Source of the DNA: Austropuccinia psidii
Taxonomy: Eukaryota > Basidiomycota > Pucciniomycetes > Pucciniales > Sphaerophragmiaceae
DNA: 64,000 nt
Direction of reading: 5' to 3'
NCBI GenBank assembly: GCA_023105745.1
Contig: JALGQZ010000011.1
Location: forward strand, 46,654,698 to 46,718,697
This document shows positions 11,196 through 23,155 of this stretch, in pieces (within the stretch, counting starts at the first letter, position 1; the number at the start of each line of letters is the position of its first letter). A program made the position numbers and the translations under genes. The notes under the pieces were generated by a model. That model had not been told where the DNA came from. It was given only the letters and a program-made list of their open reading frames with translations, and ran no database searches.

Positions 11196-13201
11196 TGTAA
11201 GGTTTGACTATGAAAAAATAAGTAAAAATTACTAATTTATTACTTATTGTACTCTGAATGTCCTTATGAATTGAATAAATAAGATTAAAAATATAATAAT
11301 AATAAATAATTATTATTATTATGGCGTAAAATAATTATATTATTAAATAAATATAATAATATAATATAATAAATAAATATATTAATATAAAATAATTAAT
11401 ATATTTAAAAAGCTCTTTATTATTGTTACCAACAAATAATAAAGGCGTAGAAAATTGCTTTTTATTAATAAAAAACAATTAATAACAATAATATTACTAA
11501 TATTAAAGTTATGAATTAATATAAATACTATTTATATTAATTAAAGAATTATTAAGAGAGTAATAATAGAGAAATTATTATAATAAGAGAAAATAACCTA
11601 CTTTTAACACTTAATATAATAATTTTTAAATATTTTACGCCAAAAAATATAAATACAACTTTTTCAAATTGTATTTACAATAAAAATAAAGAAAATTACA
11701 AATTATTCTGGATTTTAACGTGGAAATGAGTTTTTAAAGAGATTTTTAGCAAAAACAATTAAATAAATGATTTAATCACGTCAAAATAGATGATTAAAAC
11801 AAGGTGGTCTTTGATCTTTAATGATATAATAGTTTTATATATAAAGAATAAAGAAATTACCTTTGATTTAATTGATTTAATGTTTTTGATGCGTCTGAGG
11901 GGAAAATAGAGTAAAAAGAGCTCTATTTATAGTAAATACCTCCCTCCTAGAGTCCAACAGGCTGCTAGTAGACGTGTACTGATCATACCCACTGGAATTG
12001 ATGAATATTTTAAGGTTTGGAGATGATTACATCATTATCAAACCATATTACATCATTATTACACCATTATTTAGAGTTATCACTATAACTCTACGTTTGA
12101 TGACATCAGAGGCTTGGCAGAACCCCAAATTTCGTGGATTTTATTAGTTTTAATCATAAAATAATAGTATTCACCAATTTTATCACTATTAAGACTGTTA
12201 AACTTAAATTAAGGTTACTGTGAGTGATCATAACTGTTCAAATTAAGCTCAAACTTTGATCCTCAATAACGTTTAAGATTTACACGCTACAGCAATTCAG
12301 AGAGTGAATTCTGGTAGCCTGGCATAACCCTATTATTCTTCCAAGAGCTTTTCATTACATCATAAAAACTCTAATTTTGATGATTTTTCTTGTAACTCAT
12401 CTTTTCTGTCGAAATTCAATATTTTAAACTTCAAACCTTGATTTCAGGGGGTTATACCCTGAATTTAATTACAAACATTACATCATTCTTCACGAATGAA
12501 CTAGTAGAATCCAACTGTATACTTTTTTTTTAGTTTGGAACACTTTCACAACAAAGTGGTCAACAGCTCTGTTGATTTTTATCAATATTTCATCATAGGT
12601 TTTAACCTTGTTTATAATTTGTAAAATAAAGTTCATATCTGTGTTCCTACAGTAATTACGTGGTAACTTTATTTTTGGTTCATCATTCTATCATGTATAG
12701 TTTAGGAGATATTAGCTATGATCCTTGAATATATGTGTTGACCAAAAAAGTGCATATATTCAGGTTAATTCCTTAAGTATTAACTTTGGAAATTAGCTTA
12801 TTAATTGTTTTATGTGTGGAATTGTGTGGGGAATCTACTGGTACAGTTTATTTTACATGTTGTTTCATTAGTTCTTGAGATAAATAAGGTTTTATGGTTT
12901 TTATAAGGTATTATACCTTATAATTCATTAAATATTGACTTTACAGATATGCCATAAAAATGGTATATGTGTATTTTACCATGGGGAATCCAATGGTTTA
13001 ATTCAATTTACATGTTGATTCATTTGTTTTTAAGTTAAACCAATTTTTGTACCAATTTATGGTCTTTTTTGTATATTTAAGTAATTATTTTTAATGTATA
13101 GTTATTCTAAGTAATTTTAATATAATTATATTAAAGGTATAATTATTCTGAGTCTTTTTTGTGACCTTATTGGGTATGTGGTCATATCTCAAAGGCTCAC
13201 A
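11196..13201 (-). repeat. 3' LTR of A2 (family II)
   Basis: This 2006-base LTR reads TGTGAGCCTTTGAG to CCTTACA on the minus strand. It pairs with 19858-21862. It is AT-rich and carries no gene. It includes a near-perfect form of the GACCACTTT hairpin and the TGAATATATG inverted repeat. Confidence 0.92.
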
Positions 13202-13324
13202 TTCCCTACCACCAAAAAAGATTGTACCACAATCTGATATGTGTGATGAGGGTATCATCCACTGTCCTACCTCTTCATTAGACTTTATCATTCCTGAAGC
13301 TCAATAATGCTTTATTTTGTTATT
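13202..13324 (-). other. 3' untranslated region and polypurine tract of A2
   Basis: On the minus strand the segment after the chromodomain ends in TTTTTTGGTGGTAGGGAA, a polypurine-type tract directly before the LTR start at 13201. No gene is seen. The same segment occurs at 59813-59961 in another family II element. Confidence 0.7.
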
Positions 13325-14840
13325 CTTTAGGTTTTCTTTAATGTCTAACCCTCCTCAGTAGTTTATCAGCATTTGTTATATCTTTCTCAAGTAGCCATTC
13401 ATCTTATTGAGTTGGATTTCTATACCTTAGAAGGTATTCTCTTTCTTTTTTGTTCCTTGTCCTTCTTTCTTTAAGGACTTTTACAATTTTTTTTCTTCTC
13501 CTTCTTCCAAAGGGGGAATTTCAAGTGGGGGTTTATTTCTTAGTGGAAATAATTCCTTGTCAATTGAGCTGTAAGGTTTTATAAGACTTACAGGGAAAGT
13601 TGGGTGTTTATTCATTAAATCACCTGTAAGTTCCAATTGTACAGAATTGGGTCCATGAAGTTCTTTTACCATAAATGGTCCTGCAAAGGAATCTTTCAAT
13701 TTCTTTGGTCCTTTTATTTTATTAAAGTTAAGAGTTGATACTAATACCAAATCTCCTATTTTGAAGTCAGGTGGTTTATGAATTTTGTCCCATCTTTCTT
13801 TTGCATATTTGAAAGAGTCTTGCATGCATCTGTTTGCATGGTGTCTTGCTTTGTCAAGCATTATCTTAAAACTGCTTGCTGTTGGATGTATGTCCACTAA
13901 GTCCTTTTTGAGGGTATCATAAGGAAGTCTTGGATTTCAACCTTTCTCTAGCATTGCTGGTGTTTTGCCAGTAGAAGAATGGCTTGATGTCTTATATGCC
14001 AGTTCAAGTGCTGGTATTAGTGTACACCAATCATGGGTAAAACCATCAGAATCTTTTAATTCTAGCCCATAAGCACAGAATCTTCTGATCATGTCCTCTA
14101 AGGTCTGTATCATTCTTTCTGCTAAACCATCAGTTTGGGGATGGTAAGCTGTTGAGAATGATAGGTTTGTCCCAAATAAGTTATGAAGATTTGTCCATAA
14201 TGCTGAAGTGAACTTTGGGTCTCTGTCACTTATAATATTTTGGAATAAGCCTGTGTGGCTAATGACTTTATTCCATATCATTATGGCTGTATCCATAGCT
14301 GTGTCATCTTTATGACATGGTAAGAACATGGGAGTTTTACTGTACCTGTCAACTAACACTAGACATGCATTATAGCTCCTGTCTCCTCCTGGAGGTAGTG
14401 CTGTTACCCAATCCATATGAACTATTTCCCATGGGGATTTTGGTTCTTGGATTTGGATCATCATTCCAAATTTCTTTCATGTGGCTCTGTTGGCTTTTTG
14501 ACATCTGTCACAGGTTTGGCAGTACTCTGCAACATCTTTCTTCCAATTTGGCCACCAAGAGCAGGTTTTCACCCTCTCTAGTGTCCTATCTTCTGAGAGA
14601 TGTCCAGATGCAACACTATCATGACACTCATGTAAAATAGTGTTTATTAGTGTTCTATCTGTTAAGGCCATAACACATGTGTGTTTTGTTCTATGGTAAA
14701 GGATTCCATCAAGGAGGTGGAATCTTCCTTCATCATATGCCTTTTTCCATATTTCATCTAGTTTTGATGAAAGTGATGGATCTTTGCAGTCTTTCATTAG
14801 AAGTTGGCTTAAGATATGGCAATTTTTGTCTGTCTTATAG
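13325..14840 (-). pseudogene. Integrase of A2 (two in-frame stops, two frameshifts)
   Basis: Domains in order on the minus strand: the HHCC zinc domain (HECHDSVASGHLS, then CDRCQKAN), the catalytic core with [15 protein letters not shown] and [10 protein letters not shown] giving an intact D,D35E triad, the GPF motif in FAGPFMV, and a chromodomain segment. Damage: a 1-base T insertion in the T run near 14862 separates it from pol; TGA at 14477-14479 follows ANRAT; TGA at 13937-13939 replaces the Trp of the usual GWNP; a frameshift in the A run near 13485 shifts the chromodomain, and further stops follow. Integrase inserts the cDNA copy; this copy cannot make it. Confidence 0.9.
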
Positions 14841-14855
14841 CTTTCTTTAACTTGG

Positions 14856-16877
14856 TTAAAAAAATTCTGTGCCTATGTCTGTGACACATATTCCTTCTAT
14901 ATGGTGCTCTTCTTGTGGTACCCATGCTGGATTGTCAGGGGTATTTGCTAAAGCCCATCTGCTAAGACCATCTGCATTTTTATGAATATTTCCAGATTTA
15001 TGTACAATAGTCATATTTCCTCTATATTCTTGGATAGCAATTTGCCATCTCAGCATATGTCTATTTGGAGTCTTCATATTTAATAGTGATTTCACAGCAT
15101 TACAGTCTGTGATTACATCAAATACTGTGCCATCCAAATAATAATGCAGTTTTTCTAAAGCCCACACTAGGCATAAGCATTCAATTTGGCTTGCTCCATA
15201 CCTTGCTTCTGTTGGCTTTATTTGTCTTGAAATGAAACAAAGTGGTCCTTCCACTGGTTTATCATTGATAATTTGTGTTTGGTGAAGTGCAGCACCTAAT
15301 CCTTCTCCACAAGCATCAATGTATAGTTTGAAAGGTAGTTTCCAATCTGGAATTAGAAGAAATGGGGCATTTGTTAGTGAATTTTTCAATTCTTCATATG
15401 CCTTGACCCTTTCTTCAGTCATTTCATAAACTGTTTGTTGGTCACATAATTTATATAAGGATTTGGCAATTTTTGCAAGGTCCTTTATATGCTGTCTATA
15501 GTAACCAGCAAATCCTAAAAATGATTGCATTTCTTTTTTGGTTTGAGGCATTGGTTTGAGTAGTACTGCTGCTACTTTATTTTTGTCTATGCCTAGACTA
15601 AGTCCAGATACAACATGTCCTAGTGCTTTTAATTCACTATATGCAAAATGACACTTTTTCAAGGAAATTTTCATATTCACTTGGACTATTTTTTGTAGTA
15701 CCCTTTCTAGTCTTGTAAGGGGATTTTCCCAAGTTTCTGAGCAAACTATGATATCATCAATATAGATAATTAACCATCCTTCTGATAATTCTTCAGGGAA
15801 TATGGTATTCATCATTCTTTGATAATGGGAAGGTGCATTTTTTATCCCAAATGGCATTCTTAAGTATTCAAAAATTCCACAATGGACTATTATTCTTAGT
15901 AGTTTCTTGGAATTTTCTGTTAAGACATTTTGATGAAAACCCTTAAGAGCATCCATAGCTGTGATGAACTTAGCTTGTGACAATTGGGTCAATGTCTCAT
16001 GGATTCTAGGTATTGGATATCTGTCTGGAATGGTATAGGTGTTCAGGGCTCTGAAGTCTCCTACCATCCTTGATTTTCCATTATGCCAAGTTATAATGAC
16101 AGGTGTAGTAACTTCTACTTGTTCATTATGTCCAACCTTTCTTAATACTCCAAGGTCCATTAATTCTTTAATGTGCACCTCTAAGGCTTCTCTAGCCCTT
16201 GGACTGGCTGGATAAGCAGGTCTTCTTAATAAAGGTGGGTAAGGCTTTTCTACATTAAGAATTATATCCACTTCATGTCCAATTATGGCACCTAGTGGCT
16301 CTTTGTCAGTTGCAAAGGCATTTTTATACTTAAATAAGAGGTCAATCAATTTTTCTTTCATTTTTTCTGTTGATTCTTGATTGAATTCTGCCTCTTTAAG
16401 TTCAGATATAAAAAGTTCCTTTTCTGGCATTTTTTCTGCCTTCTTAATAACTGTGATTTGTTTTTTGTTATTTAAGAAGCCAAACTTTTGTCTTTTGTTA
16501 TCTCCTATGGTAAAATATCTATCTTTTTGGTTGGAGATATCTATACCATAGATTGATAAGTAGTCATTCCCAAGTATGAAATGATTACTAGTACAGTTGT
16601 ACATTACTACAAACTCTACTTTAATTCTGACACATTGTGAGGGATGAGGAAAAATTAGTGTTAAATCAATTATTCCAAGGGGCTTCATGCTCTCACTTGC
16701 ACTACTAAATTTGACACCTTGTATTGGCATAAGTTTTTCTTGCCAGTTTGGGACAATGGTTTTTAAATAACTTTTGCCAACACAAGTGCAATATGCTCCT
16801 GAATCCAAGTTAACTTTTCCTTCTTGGTTATCAACCATAACAATACTTATACTTAATTTTCCAGCTGTATATCCCAT
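14856..16877 (-). CDS. Protease-RT-RNase H of A2 (673-codon open frame)
   Basis: The frame is open from an ATG at 16877 but is really the continuation of Gag. It starts at the protease, with the active site [10 protein letters not shown] at residues 23-32. RT follows, with [31 protein letters not shown] and the catalytic YIDD near residue 372, then RNase H with [15 protein letters not shown] and the [16 protein letters not shown] block. It ends in an artificial stop caused by a 7-T run where related copies imply 6. At the upstream edge one base is missing compared with A1 (16860-16870 region), so Gag and Pol are in different frames here only. Minus-strand cDNA synthesis is its normal role. 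Confidence 0.88.
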   Translation of the reverse strand: MGYTAGKLSISIVMVDNQEGKVNLDSGAYCTCVGKSYLKTIVPNWQEKLMPIQGVKFSSASESMKPLGIIDLTLIFPHPSQCVRIKVEFVVMYNCTSNHFILGNDYLSIYGIDISNQKDRYFTIGDNKRQKFGFLNNKKQITVIKKAEKMPEKELFISELKEAEFNQESTEKMKEKLIDLLFKYKNAFATDKEPLGAIIGHEVDIILNVEKPYPPLLRRPAYPASPRAREALEVHIKELMDLGVLRKVGHNEQVEVTTPVIITWHNGKSRMVGDFRALNTYTIPDRYPIPRIHETLTQLSQAKFITAMDALKGFHQNVLTENSKKLLRIIVHCGIFEYLRMPFGIKNAPSHYQRMMNTIFPEELSEGWLIIYIDDIIVCSETWENPLTRLERVLQKIVQVNMKISLKKCHFAYSELKALGHVVSGLSLGIDKNKVAAVLLKPMPQTKKEMQSFLGFAGYYRQHIKDLAKIAKSLYKLCDQQTVYEMTEERVKAYEELKNSLTNAPFLLIPDWKLPFKLYIDACGEGLGAALHQTQIINDKPVEGPLCFISRQIKPTEARYGASQIECLCLVWALEKLHYYLDGTVFDVITDCNAVKSLLNMKTPNRHMLRWQIAIQEYRGNMTIVHKSGNIHKNADGLSRWALANTPDNPAWVPQEEHHIEGICVTDIGTEFF

Positions 16878-19114
16878 CCTCTTGCAGGTTTGGTTCTATA
16901 CATTTTGGCATCTTGTATGTTTGTCAGGTTTGTGTCAGATGTTCCAACTTGTGGTAAGTTTGAATTAACATCCAGTACTTCATAAATTATATCAATATTA
17001 TTAATTTGTGCATTAATTATATTGATTTCATCACTTTCAGAGCTTTCTGACTCTTCTGTCTCTTTTTCAGAGTCAGATTCCTCTTCTTTGTCATTGTGGC
17101 TTTCTGTTTCCATAATTTCATTAATCTTTGCTTTTTTAAGGCAATTATTGGCTAGGTGTCCAATACCTCCACATTTATGGCATTTTCTTTGCTCATTATT
17201 GTTGGATGTATCGGGCTTTAAGGATTCTTTTGATTTATATTTTTTGATAAATGGTTTATTTGGGCTTTTAATGTCCAATTTTTTCCAAGTCCTGCCAATT
17301 TTTGTTCTTGTCACTATATCTTCTAGTGCATTTATATACTCTTCTGTGGAGCATGGTTCTATACACCTGCTTCTTAGGGCATGTTCTAGTTCCCCTCCAC
17401 ATTTTTTAAGTATTTTCATGTGCACCATCTTTTGTGACATTTCTGGGTACAGTGCATTAAGCCTTTCAGCTTGTTTCAAGAACCAAGTTAAAGGTTTGTC
17501 TTTCTCTGGGTCAAAGAAAGAGTTTTCAAATGCATTTTCTATCTTATACCTCCAGGCATCATTTTCCCACTTGGTGATTATTTCTTGTTTCCACCAAGAC
17601 CAGGTATTTTCACCATTTGTTTGTCTTATGCCATAATACCATCTTTTTGCAGATTTCTCAAACAATGAATGTAATCTTGCAGTGATTAATTCATCTGGTA
17701 TGGCATAGTCTTCTTGTAACATGTCAATTGTTTTAATAAATGACATGTGGTCATATTCACCTTCTCCTGTGAATGTTGGCCATTCCTTCAATTGAGGTGC
17801 TTCCTTCATTAAGACTTGGTTATTATCTTGGTGACTCAAGTCTGTTATGAAAGGATTTGACAATTCCTCTTTTGTTTTAACAGGGCTTCTTATATGAGAA
17901 AATGGTGTTGATAACTTTGGCATATTTAAATTAGCCTCATTAATTTTATCCATTTTTTCAGTAATAAGCCTTATTTCACTCTGAATATCATCTTTCAGAT
18001 GCATTCTTGCTTCATCACTTTTTTCCACATGGTCCAAAAGTAATTTTTGGTGTGATGAAGTCTTTTCTTCAAATTTTTCTACAGAAATACTTAATTTATT
18101 TAATTTTTCTGTAAGATTGTCAATACTCACATCATAATTGATTGTCAAAGTCTTGTCTTTGATATCTTTTATGTATTTATACAATTCTTGTTGTCCTTGT
18201 ATTAATTTTTGAGTATTGTCAATTAAATTCTTTGGTTTATTATTTTCAACAATAAACTTAATGTTGTCAATTTCTTTCTTGTTTTGCACAACAATTTTTG
18301 TTAAAGAAGATAAATTGTTATTTATTTCTTGTAGTGATAATAAACTATCTTTAATTTCTTTTAGAGGTAATATACTATTTTTAATTTCTGTTAAAGTATT
18401 TAAAACATCTTTGGACAAGGTTATTTCTTTGGGAAATGAGGTTGTCTCATTCTTTGCTCTTCCTTGTCCTTGAATTCCATCAAGGTTCTGGCCATGTTGA
18501 AAACATTTTCCATGGCATCCTTTTGGATTCTTGGGATCCTGTAGCTTGGGGAATATGGTTTCCTCCAATGCTTTTTCTTGTTCTTCTTTCCTTCTTATGG
18601 AAGTGGGCTGGCTTGGGGCTTGCTGGTAGAAGCTACTGGGGCTTCTTCCTTGGTTGCCTCCCTCTTTTTGGCGTGGTAATCCTTGATTTTTTTTATTTGA
18701 GGTTTGGATGACAGTGGATTCCATCCATTGGAGTATTTCACTATCTCCTCCTCTTTGAGGAACTTTTTCAGGATGTGCCAGGAGTTCATCACTCCTTGGT
18801 GTATTTGAGGCAGCATTTCCCAATCTTTGTCCTTGTACACTGTGTAATACTGCTTGTACTGGCTCATGTAGATGTCTATTTGAGCCCTCTGAATGTGATT
18901 TGTACCTATTTGAGTTACTCATACTTAGCTCCAATTCAGGTTCAGATATCATGGCCATTTCTGGGACTTGCCTTTGGGATAAGGCACTTCCTTGTGTGGA
19001 TTCTGTTCCACTGGGGATATTGCCCTTTCTTTTCCCTTGTGAGGGATCAGTTATACCTCTGAGTCCAGCTCCATCTGATTGGATGGAGTATTGGGAACCT
19101 CTTTTGGTAGTCAT
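16853..19114 (-). CDS. Gag of A2 (753-codon open frame)
   Basis: The ATG at 19114 lies inside the inferred ORF1 intron. Residues 1-220 are low-complexity and overlap ORF1 in another frame. Residues about 225-400 are long Lys/Leu/Ile-rich coiled coils. The capsid-like part follows with [29 protein letters not shown] and [11 protein letters not shown]. The CCHC zinc knuckle [14 protein letters not shown] lies near residue 660, then an acidic Glu/Ser run. The frame ends early after KPARG because of a 1-base deletion; in A1 and B1 the same point reads on into protease. Gag packages the RNA. Translation may truly begin downstream of the ORF1 stop (see findings). Confidence 0.85.
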   Translation of the reverse strand: MTTKRGSQYSIQSDGAGLRGITDPSQGKRKGNIPSGTESTQGSALSQRQVPEMAMISEPELELSMSNSNRYKSHSEGSNRHLHEPVQAVLHSVQGQRLGNAASNTPRSDELLAHPEKVPQRGGDSEILQWMESTVIQTSNKKNQGLPRQKEGGNQGRSPSSFYQQAPSQPTSIRRKEEQEKALEETIFPKLQDPKNPKGCHGKCFQHGQNLDGIQGQGRAKNETTSFPKEITLSKDVLNTLTEIKNSILPLKEIKDSLLSLQEINNNLSSLTKIVVQNKKEIDNIKFIVENNKPKNLIDNTQKLIQGQQELYKYIKDIKDKTLTINYDVSIDNLTEKLNKLSISVEKFEEKTSSHQKLLLDHVEKSDEARMHLKDDIQSEIRLITEKMDKINEANLNMPKLSTPFSHIRSPVKTKEELSNPFITDLSHQDNNQVLMKEAPQLKEWPTFTGEGEYDHMSFIKTIDMLQEDYAIPDELITARLHSLFEKSAKRWYYGIRQTNGENTWSWWKQEIITKWENDAWRYKIENAFENSFFDPEKDKPLTWFLKQAERLNALYPEMSQKMVHMKILKKCGGELEHALRSRCIEPCSTEEYINALEDIVTRTKIGRTWKKLDIKSPNKPFIKKYKSKESLKPDTSNNNEQRKCHKCGGIGHLANNCLKKAKINEIMETESHNDKEEESDSEKETEESESSESDEINIINAQINNIDIIYEVLDVNSNLPQVGTSDTNLTNIQDAKMYRTKPARGWDIQLEN

Positions 19115-19339
19115 AATTTAATAAAATAAGAAATAAAAGTATTTTAGGATAAAAATTCTTTTTATGGCAATTATAAAAGAGGTGCTCACCTTCAGAGTCT
19201 TGAATGGTGGGTCCTGGAAAGTCTAATTTCTTAGCTTTCTTTCTTTTGGTGATAACTGGTGTTGGAGAACTTTGACAAGTTTCTTCCACCAATCTCTCAA
19301 CAGTAGCTTGGTTGTCTTCTGTTGGGTTATCTTCAAACA
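18421..19339 (-). pseudogene. ORF1 of A2 (spliced overlapping ORF, one stop)
   Basis: The product is unrecognised. Exon 2 runs 19339-19190: TTTTTTTAG precedes TG TTT GAA GAT, and the exon ends GAAG before GTGAGC. It is acidic then basic (KRKKAKK), with nuclear-signal-like residues. The next part lies in the frame with [43 protein letters not shown] and EAPVASTSK, overlapping Gag by hundreds of bases. A TAA at 18595-18597 interrupts it, but the frame continues to MARTLMEF and FPKK before TAA 18421-18423, matching A1. Four stops upstream of 18920 mean the intron must end near 18906 (CAAATAG, weak) for this to work. Role unknown. Confidence 0.5.
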
Positions 19340-19340
19340 C

Positions 19341-19857
19341 TAAAAAAAGACAAATAAATATAAGTCTTTTTATAAGAAGTGTTATTTTTTGGTAAGATAT
19401 GGCAATTTTCCACGTAGAAATTGCTTTTATATCTTTAAAAACTTGAAATGAATAAAGAAATGAATAAAAATTAATAAAAAAATAACTTTTTTTTTATTTA
19501 TTTTTTGGTTTTTTAATATTTTTTAATATTTTTTATATTTTTATTTTTAAAGAATAAAATAAAAAATGAATATGATTCTTTTACAAAATTAAATTATAAA
19601 AAATTATTTTTAATTTATAAATTATCTTTTTTAATCACTAGAGTCACTCAAAGAAAGTTCTTGCAAGTCTAAGGATGTGAAAAAACCATGTGTAAGACAG
19701 TACAATTGCTTTCCAAATGCCTCAATAGCTTTTAAAATCAATAAAATATAAAATTATTATATAATTCTATGATTATAAATATAATTTATTATTGGATAAA
19801 CCCAATTAGAATCTTTTTAAAGGTCTTTTAAGTAAATATCACAGCCAGGCCCCCAAA
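19341..19857 (-). other. Leader of A2 with PBS-like motif
   Basis: On the minus strand the LTR end TTACA is followed by TTTGGGGGCCTGGCTGTG (19857-19840), the shared family I-III primer motif. The remaining 480 bases are AT-rich without a gene and end in the acceptor TTTTTTTAG at 19340. No clear donor is seen at the place that carries GTAAGT in B1. Confidence 0.65.
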
Positions 19858-21862
19858 TGTAAGGTTTGACTATGAAACAATAAGTAAAAATTACTAATTT
19901 ATTACTTATTGTACTCTGAATGTCCTTAAGAATTGAATAAAAAAGATTAAAAATATAATAATAATAAATAATTATTATTATTATGGCGTAAAATAATTAT
20001 ATTATTAAATAAATATAATAATATAATATATATTATGAAAATATAATATAATAAATAAATATATTAATATAAAATAATTAATATATTTAAAAAGCTCTTT
20101 ATTATTGTTACCAACAAATAATAAAGGCGTAGAAAATTGCTTTTTATTAATAAAAAACAATTAATAACAATAATATTACTAATATTAAAGTTATGAATTA
20201 ATATAAATACTATTTATATTAATTAAAGAATTATTAAGAGAGTAATAATAGAGAAATTATTATAATAAGAGAAAATAACCTACTTTTAACACTTAATATA
20301 ATAATTTTGAAATATTTTACGCCAAAAAATATAAATACAACTTTTTCAAATTGTATTTACAATAAAAATAAAGAAAATTACAAATTATTCTGGATTTTAA
20401 CGTGGAAATGAGTTTTTAAAGAGATTTTTAGCAAAAACAATTAAATAAATGATTTAATCACGTCAAAATAGATGATTAAAACAAGGTGGTCTTTGGTCTT
20501 TAATGATATAATAGTGTTATATATAGAGAATAAAGAAATTACCTTTGATTTAATTGATTTAATGTTTTTGATGCGTCTGAGGGGAAAATAGAGTAAAAAG
20601 AGCTCTATTTATAGTAAATACCTCCCTCCTAGAGTCCAACAGGCTGCTAGTAGACGTGTACTGATCATACCCACTGGAATTGATGAATATTTTAAGGTTT
20701 GGAGATGATTACATCATTATTACACCATTATTTAGAGTTATCACTATAACTCTAAGTTTGATGACATCAGAGGCTTGGCAGAACCCCAAATTTCGTGGAT
20801 TTTATTAATTTTAATCATAAAATAATAGTATTCACCAATTTTATCACTTTTAAGACTGTTAAACTTAAATTAAGGTTACTGTGAGTGATCATAACTGCTC
20901 AAATTAAGCTCAAACTTTGATCCTCAATAACTTTTAAGATTTACACGCTACAGCAATTCAGAGAGTTAATTCTCGTAGCCTGGCATAACCTTATTATGCT
21001 GCCAAGAGCTTTTCATTACATCATCAAAACTCTAATTTTGATGATTTTTCTTGTAACTCATCTTTTCTGTCGAAATTCAATATTTTAAACTTCAAACCTT
21101 GATTTCAGGGGGTTATACCCTGAATTGAATAATAAAAATTACATCATTCTTCACGAATGAACTAGTAGAATCCAACTGTATACTTTTTTTTTAGTTTGGA
21201 ACACTTTCACAACAAAGTGGTCAACAGCTCTGTTGATTTTTATCAATATTTCATCATAGGTTTTAACCTTGTTTATAATTTGTAAAATAAAGTTCATATC
21301 TGTGTTTGTAAAGTAATTACGTGGTAACTTTATTTTTGGTTCATCATTCTATCATGTATAGTTTAGGAGATATTAGCTATGATCCTTGAATATATGCGTT
21401 GACCAAAAAAGTGCATATATTCAGGTTAATTCCTTAAGTATTAACTTTGGAAATTAGCTTATTAATTGTTTTATGTGTGGAATTTCGTGGGGAATCCACT
21501 GGTACAATTTATTTCACATGTTGTTTCATTAGTTCTTGAGATAAAATAGGTTTTATGGTTTTTATAAGGTATTATACCTTATAATTCATTAAATATTGAC
21601 TTTACAGATATGCCATAAAAATGGTATATGTGTATTTTACCATGGGGAATCCAATGGTATAATTTATTTTACATGTTGATTCATTTGTTTCTAAGTTAAA
21701 CCAATTTTTGTACCAATTTATGGTATTTTTTGTATATTTAAGTAATTATTTTTAATGTATAATTATTATAAGTAATTTTAATATAATTATATTAAAGGTA
21801 TAATTCTTCTGAGTCTTTTTTGTGACCTTATTGGGTATGTGGTCATATCTCAAAGGCTCACA
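19858..21862 (-). repeat. 5' LTR of A2 (family II)
   Basis: This 2005-base partner of 11196-13201 reads TGTGAGCCTTTGAG to CCTTACA on the minus strand. It should hold the promoter of A2; no single element stands out. It lacks about 20 bases present in the partner (ATCATTATCAAACC region) and has an extra TATATTATGAAAATATAA stretch. Confidence 0.92.
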
Positions 21863-21867
21863 ATGAT

Positions 21868-23150
21868 TTAATGTTTTGTAGGTGTCTGAGGGGGAAATAG
21901 AGTAAAAAGAGCTCTATTTATATTAAATTCATTCCTCCTAGAGTTCAACAGGCTTCTAGTAGACGTGCACTTATCATATCCACTGGAATTGATCAATATT
22001 TTAAGGTTTGGTGATGATTACATCATGATCAAACCATATTATCTCATTATTACACCATTATTTAGAGCTATCACTATAGCTCTAAGTTTGGTGACGTCAA
22101 GGCTTGGAAGAACCCCAAAATTCGTGGATTTTATTAGTTTTAATCATAAACTAACAGTATTCACAAATTATATCACTCATATGACTGTTAAACTTAATTT
22201 AAGGTTACAGTGAGTGATCATCAATGATCAAATTAAGCTCAAACTTTGATCCTTAATACCCTCTAAGTTTTACACGCTACAGAAATTCAGAGAATGAATT
22301 CTAATAGCTTGAAATAACCTTATTATTATTCCAAGAGAATTTCATTACATCATCAAAACTCTATTTTTGATGATTTTCTTTGTAACTCATCTTTTCTATT
22401 GAAATTTAATATTTTACACTTCAAACCATGATTTCAAGGGGTTATACATTGAATATTATAATAAAAAATACATCATTCTTCACGAATGAGCCAGTAGAAT
22501 CCGACTGTCTACTTTTTTTCAAGTTTGGACCACTTTCACAACAAAGTGGTCAACAGCTCTATTGATTTTAATCAATAATCCCTTACAGGTTTTAACCTTG
22601 TTTATAACTTTTGAGATAAAGTTCATTTCTGTATTCCTACAGTAATTAGGTGATGACTTTATTTTTGGTTCATTACTCTATAATTCATATTTAAAAAGAT
22701 ATTAGCTAAAATCCTTGAATATATGCATTGTCCAAAAAAGGGCATATATTCAGCTTAACTCCTTAAGTATTGACTTTGGAGATTAGCTTCCTAATTGTTT
22801 TATGTGTGGAGGTTTATGGAGAATTCAATGGTACCATCTATTTCACATGTTGTTTCATTGGTATTTGAAATATTTAAGAATTTATGTTTTTTATAAGGTA
22901 TTATTACTTATAACTCATTAAATATTGACTTTACAGATGTGCCATAAAAGTGTCATTTGTGTATTTTACCATGAGGAATCCAATGGTATGATTCATTTCA
23001 CATGTCTATTAACTGGTTTTTAAGTTAAACCAATTTTTATGCCTATTCATGGCAATTTTGTAGTTTTAAGATAATTATTTTTAATGTATAATTATTTTAA
23101 ATATTTCTTGTGACCTTTTTGGGTATGTGGTCATATCTCAAAGGTTCACA
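21868..23150 (-). repeat. Solo LTR of family II, 5' part
   Basis: This is the continuation of 10497-11195 on the far side of A2. On the minus strand it begins TGTGAACCTTTGAG at 23150. Together the parts give 1982 bases, a full family II LTR. TGTAC at 23151-23155 is the right copy of the target duplication. A perfect GACCACTTT hairpin lies at 22528-22551. There is no gene. Confidence 0.92.
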
Positions 23151-23155
23151 TGTAC

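Larger units (their letters stand above)
11196..21862 (-). mobile_element. Element A2: complete family II Ty3/Gypsy retrotransposon, TSD ATGAT
   Basis: The 10,667-base element on the minus strand has both LTRs (19858-21862 as 5' LTR, 11196-13201 as 3' LTR), a PBS-like motif, ORF1, Gag, protease-RT-RNase H, integrase and a polypurine tract. The 5-bp duplication ATGAT lies on both sides. The LTRs are near-identical by eye apart from two indels of about 20 bases and scattered changes, so it is one of the younger insertions and the innermost doll. It landed in a solo LTR of its own family. Two 1-base frameshifts and several nonsense codons make it non-autonomous. Confidence 0.95.

Noticed and set aside
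16853..16877. Programmed frameshift between gag and pol in A2
   Set aside because: A1 and B1 read through this point in one frame, and A2 lacks one base compared with A1. It is better explained as a mutation.
23110..23155. Apparent start of the open frame at 23110
   Set aside because: These bases belong to the solo LTR and the TGTAC duplication. The coding sequence proper resumes at 23156.
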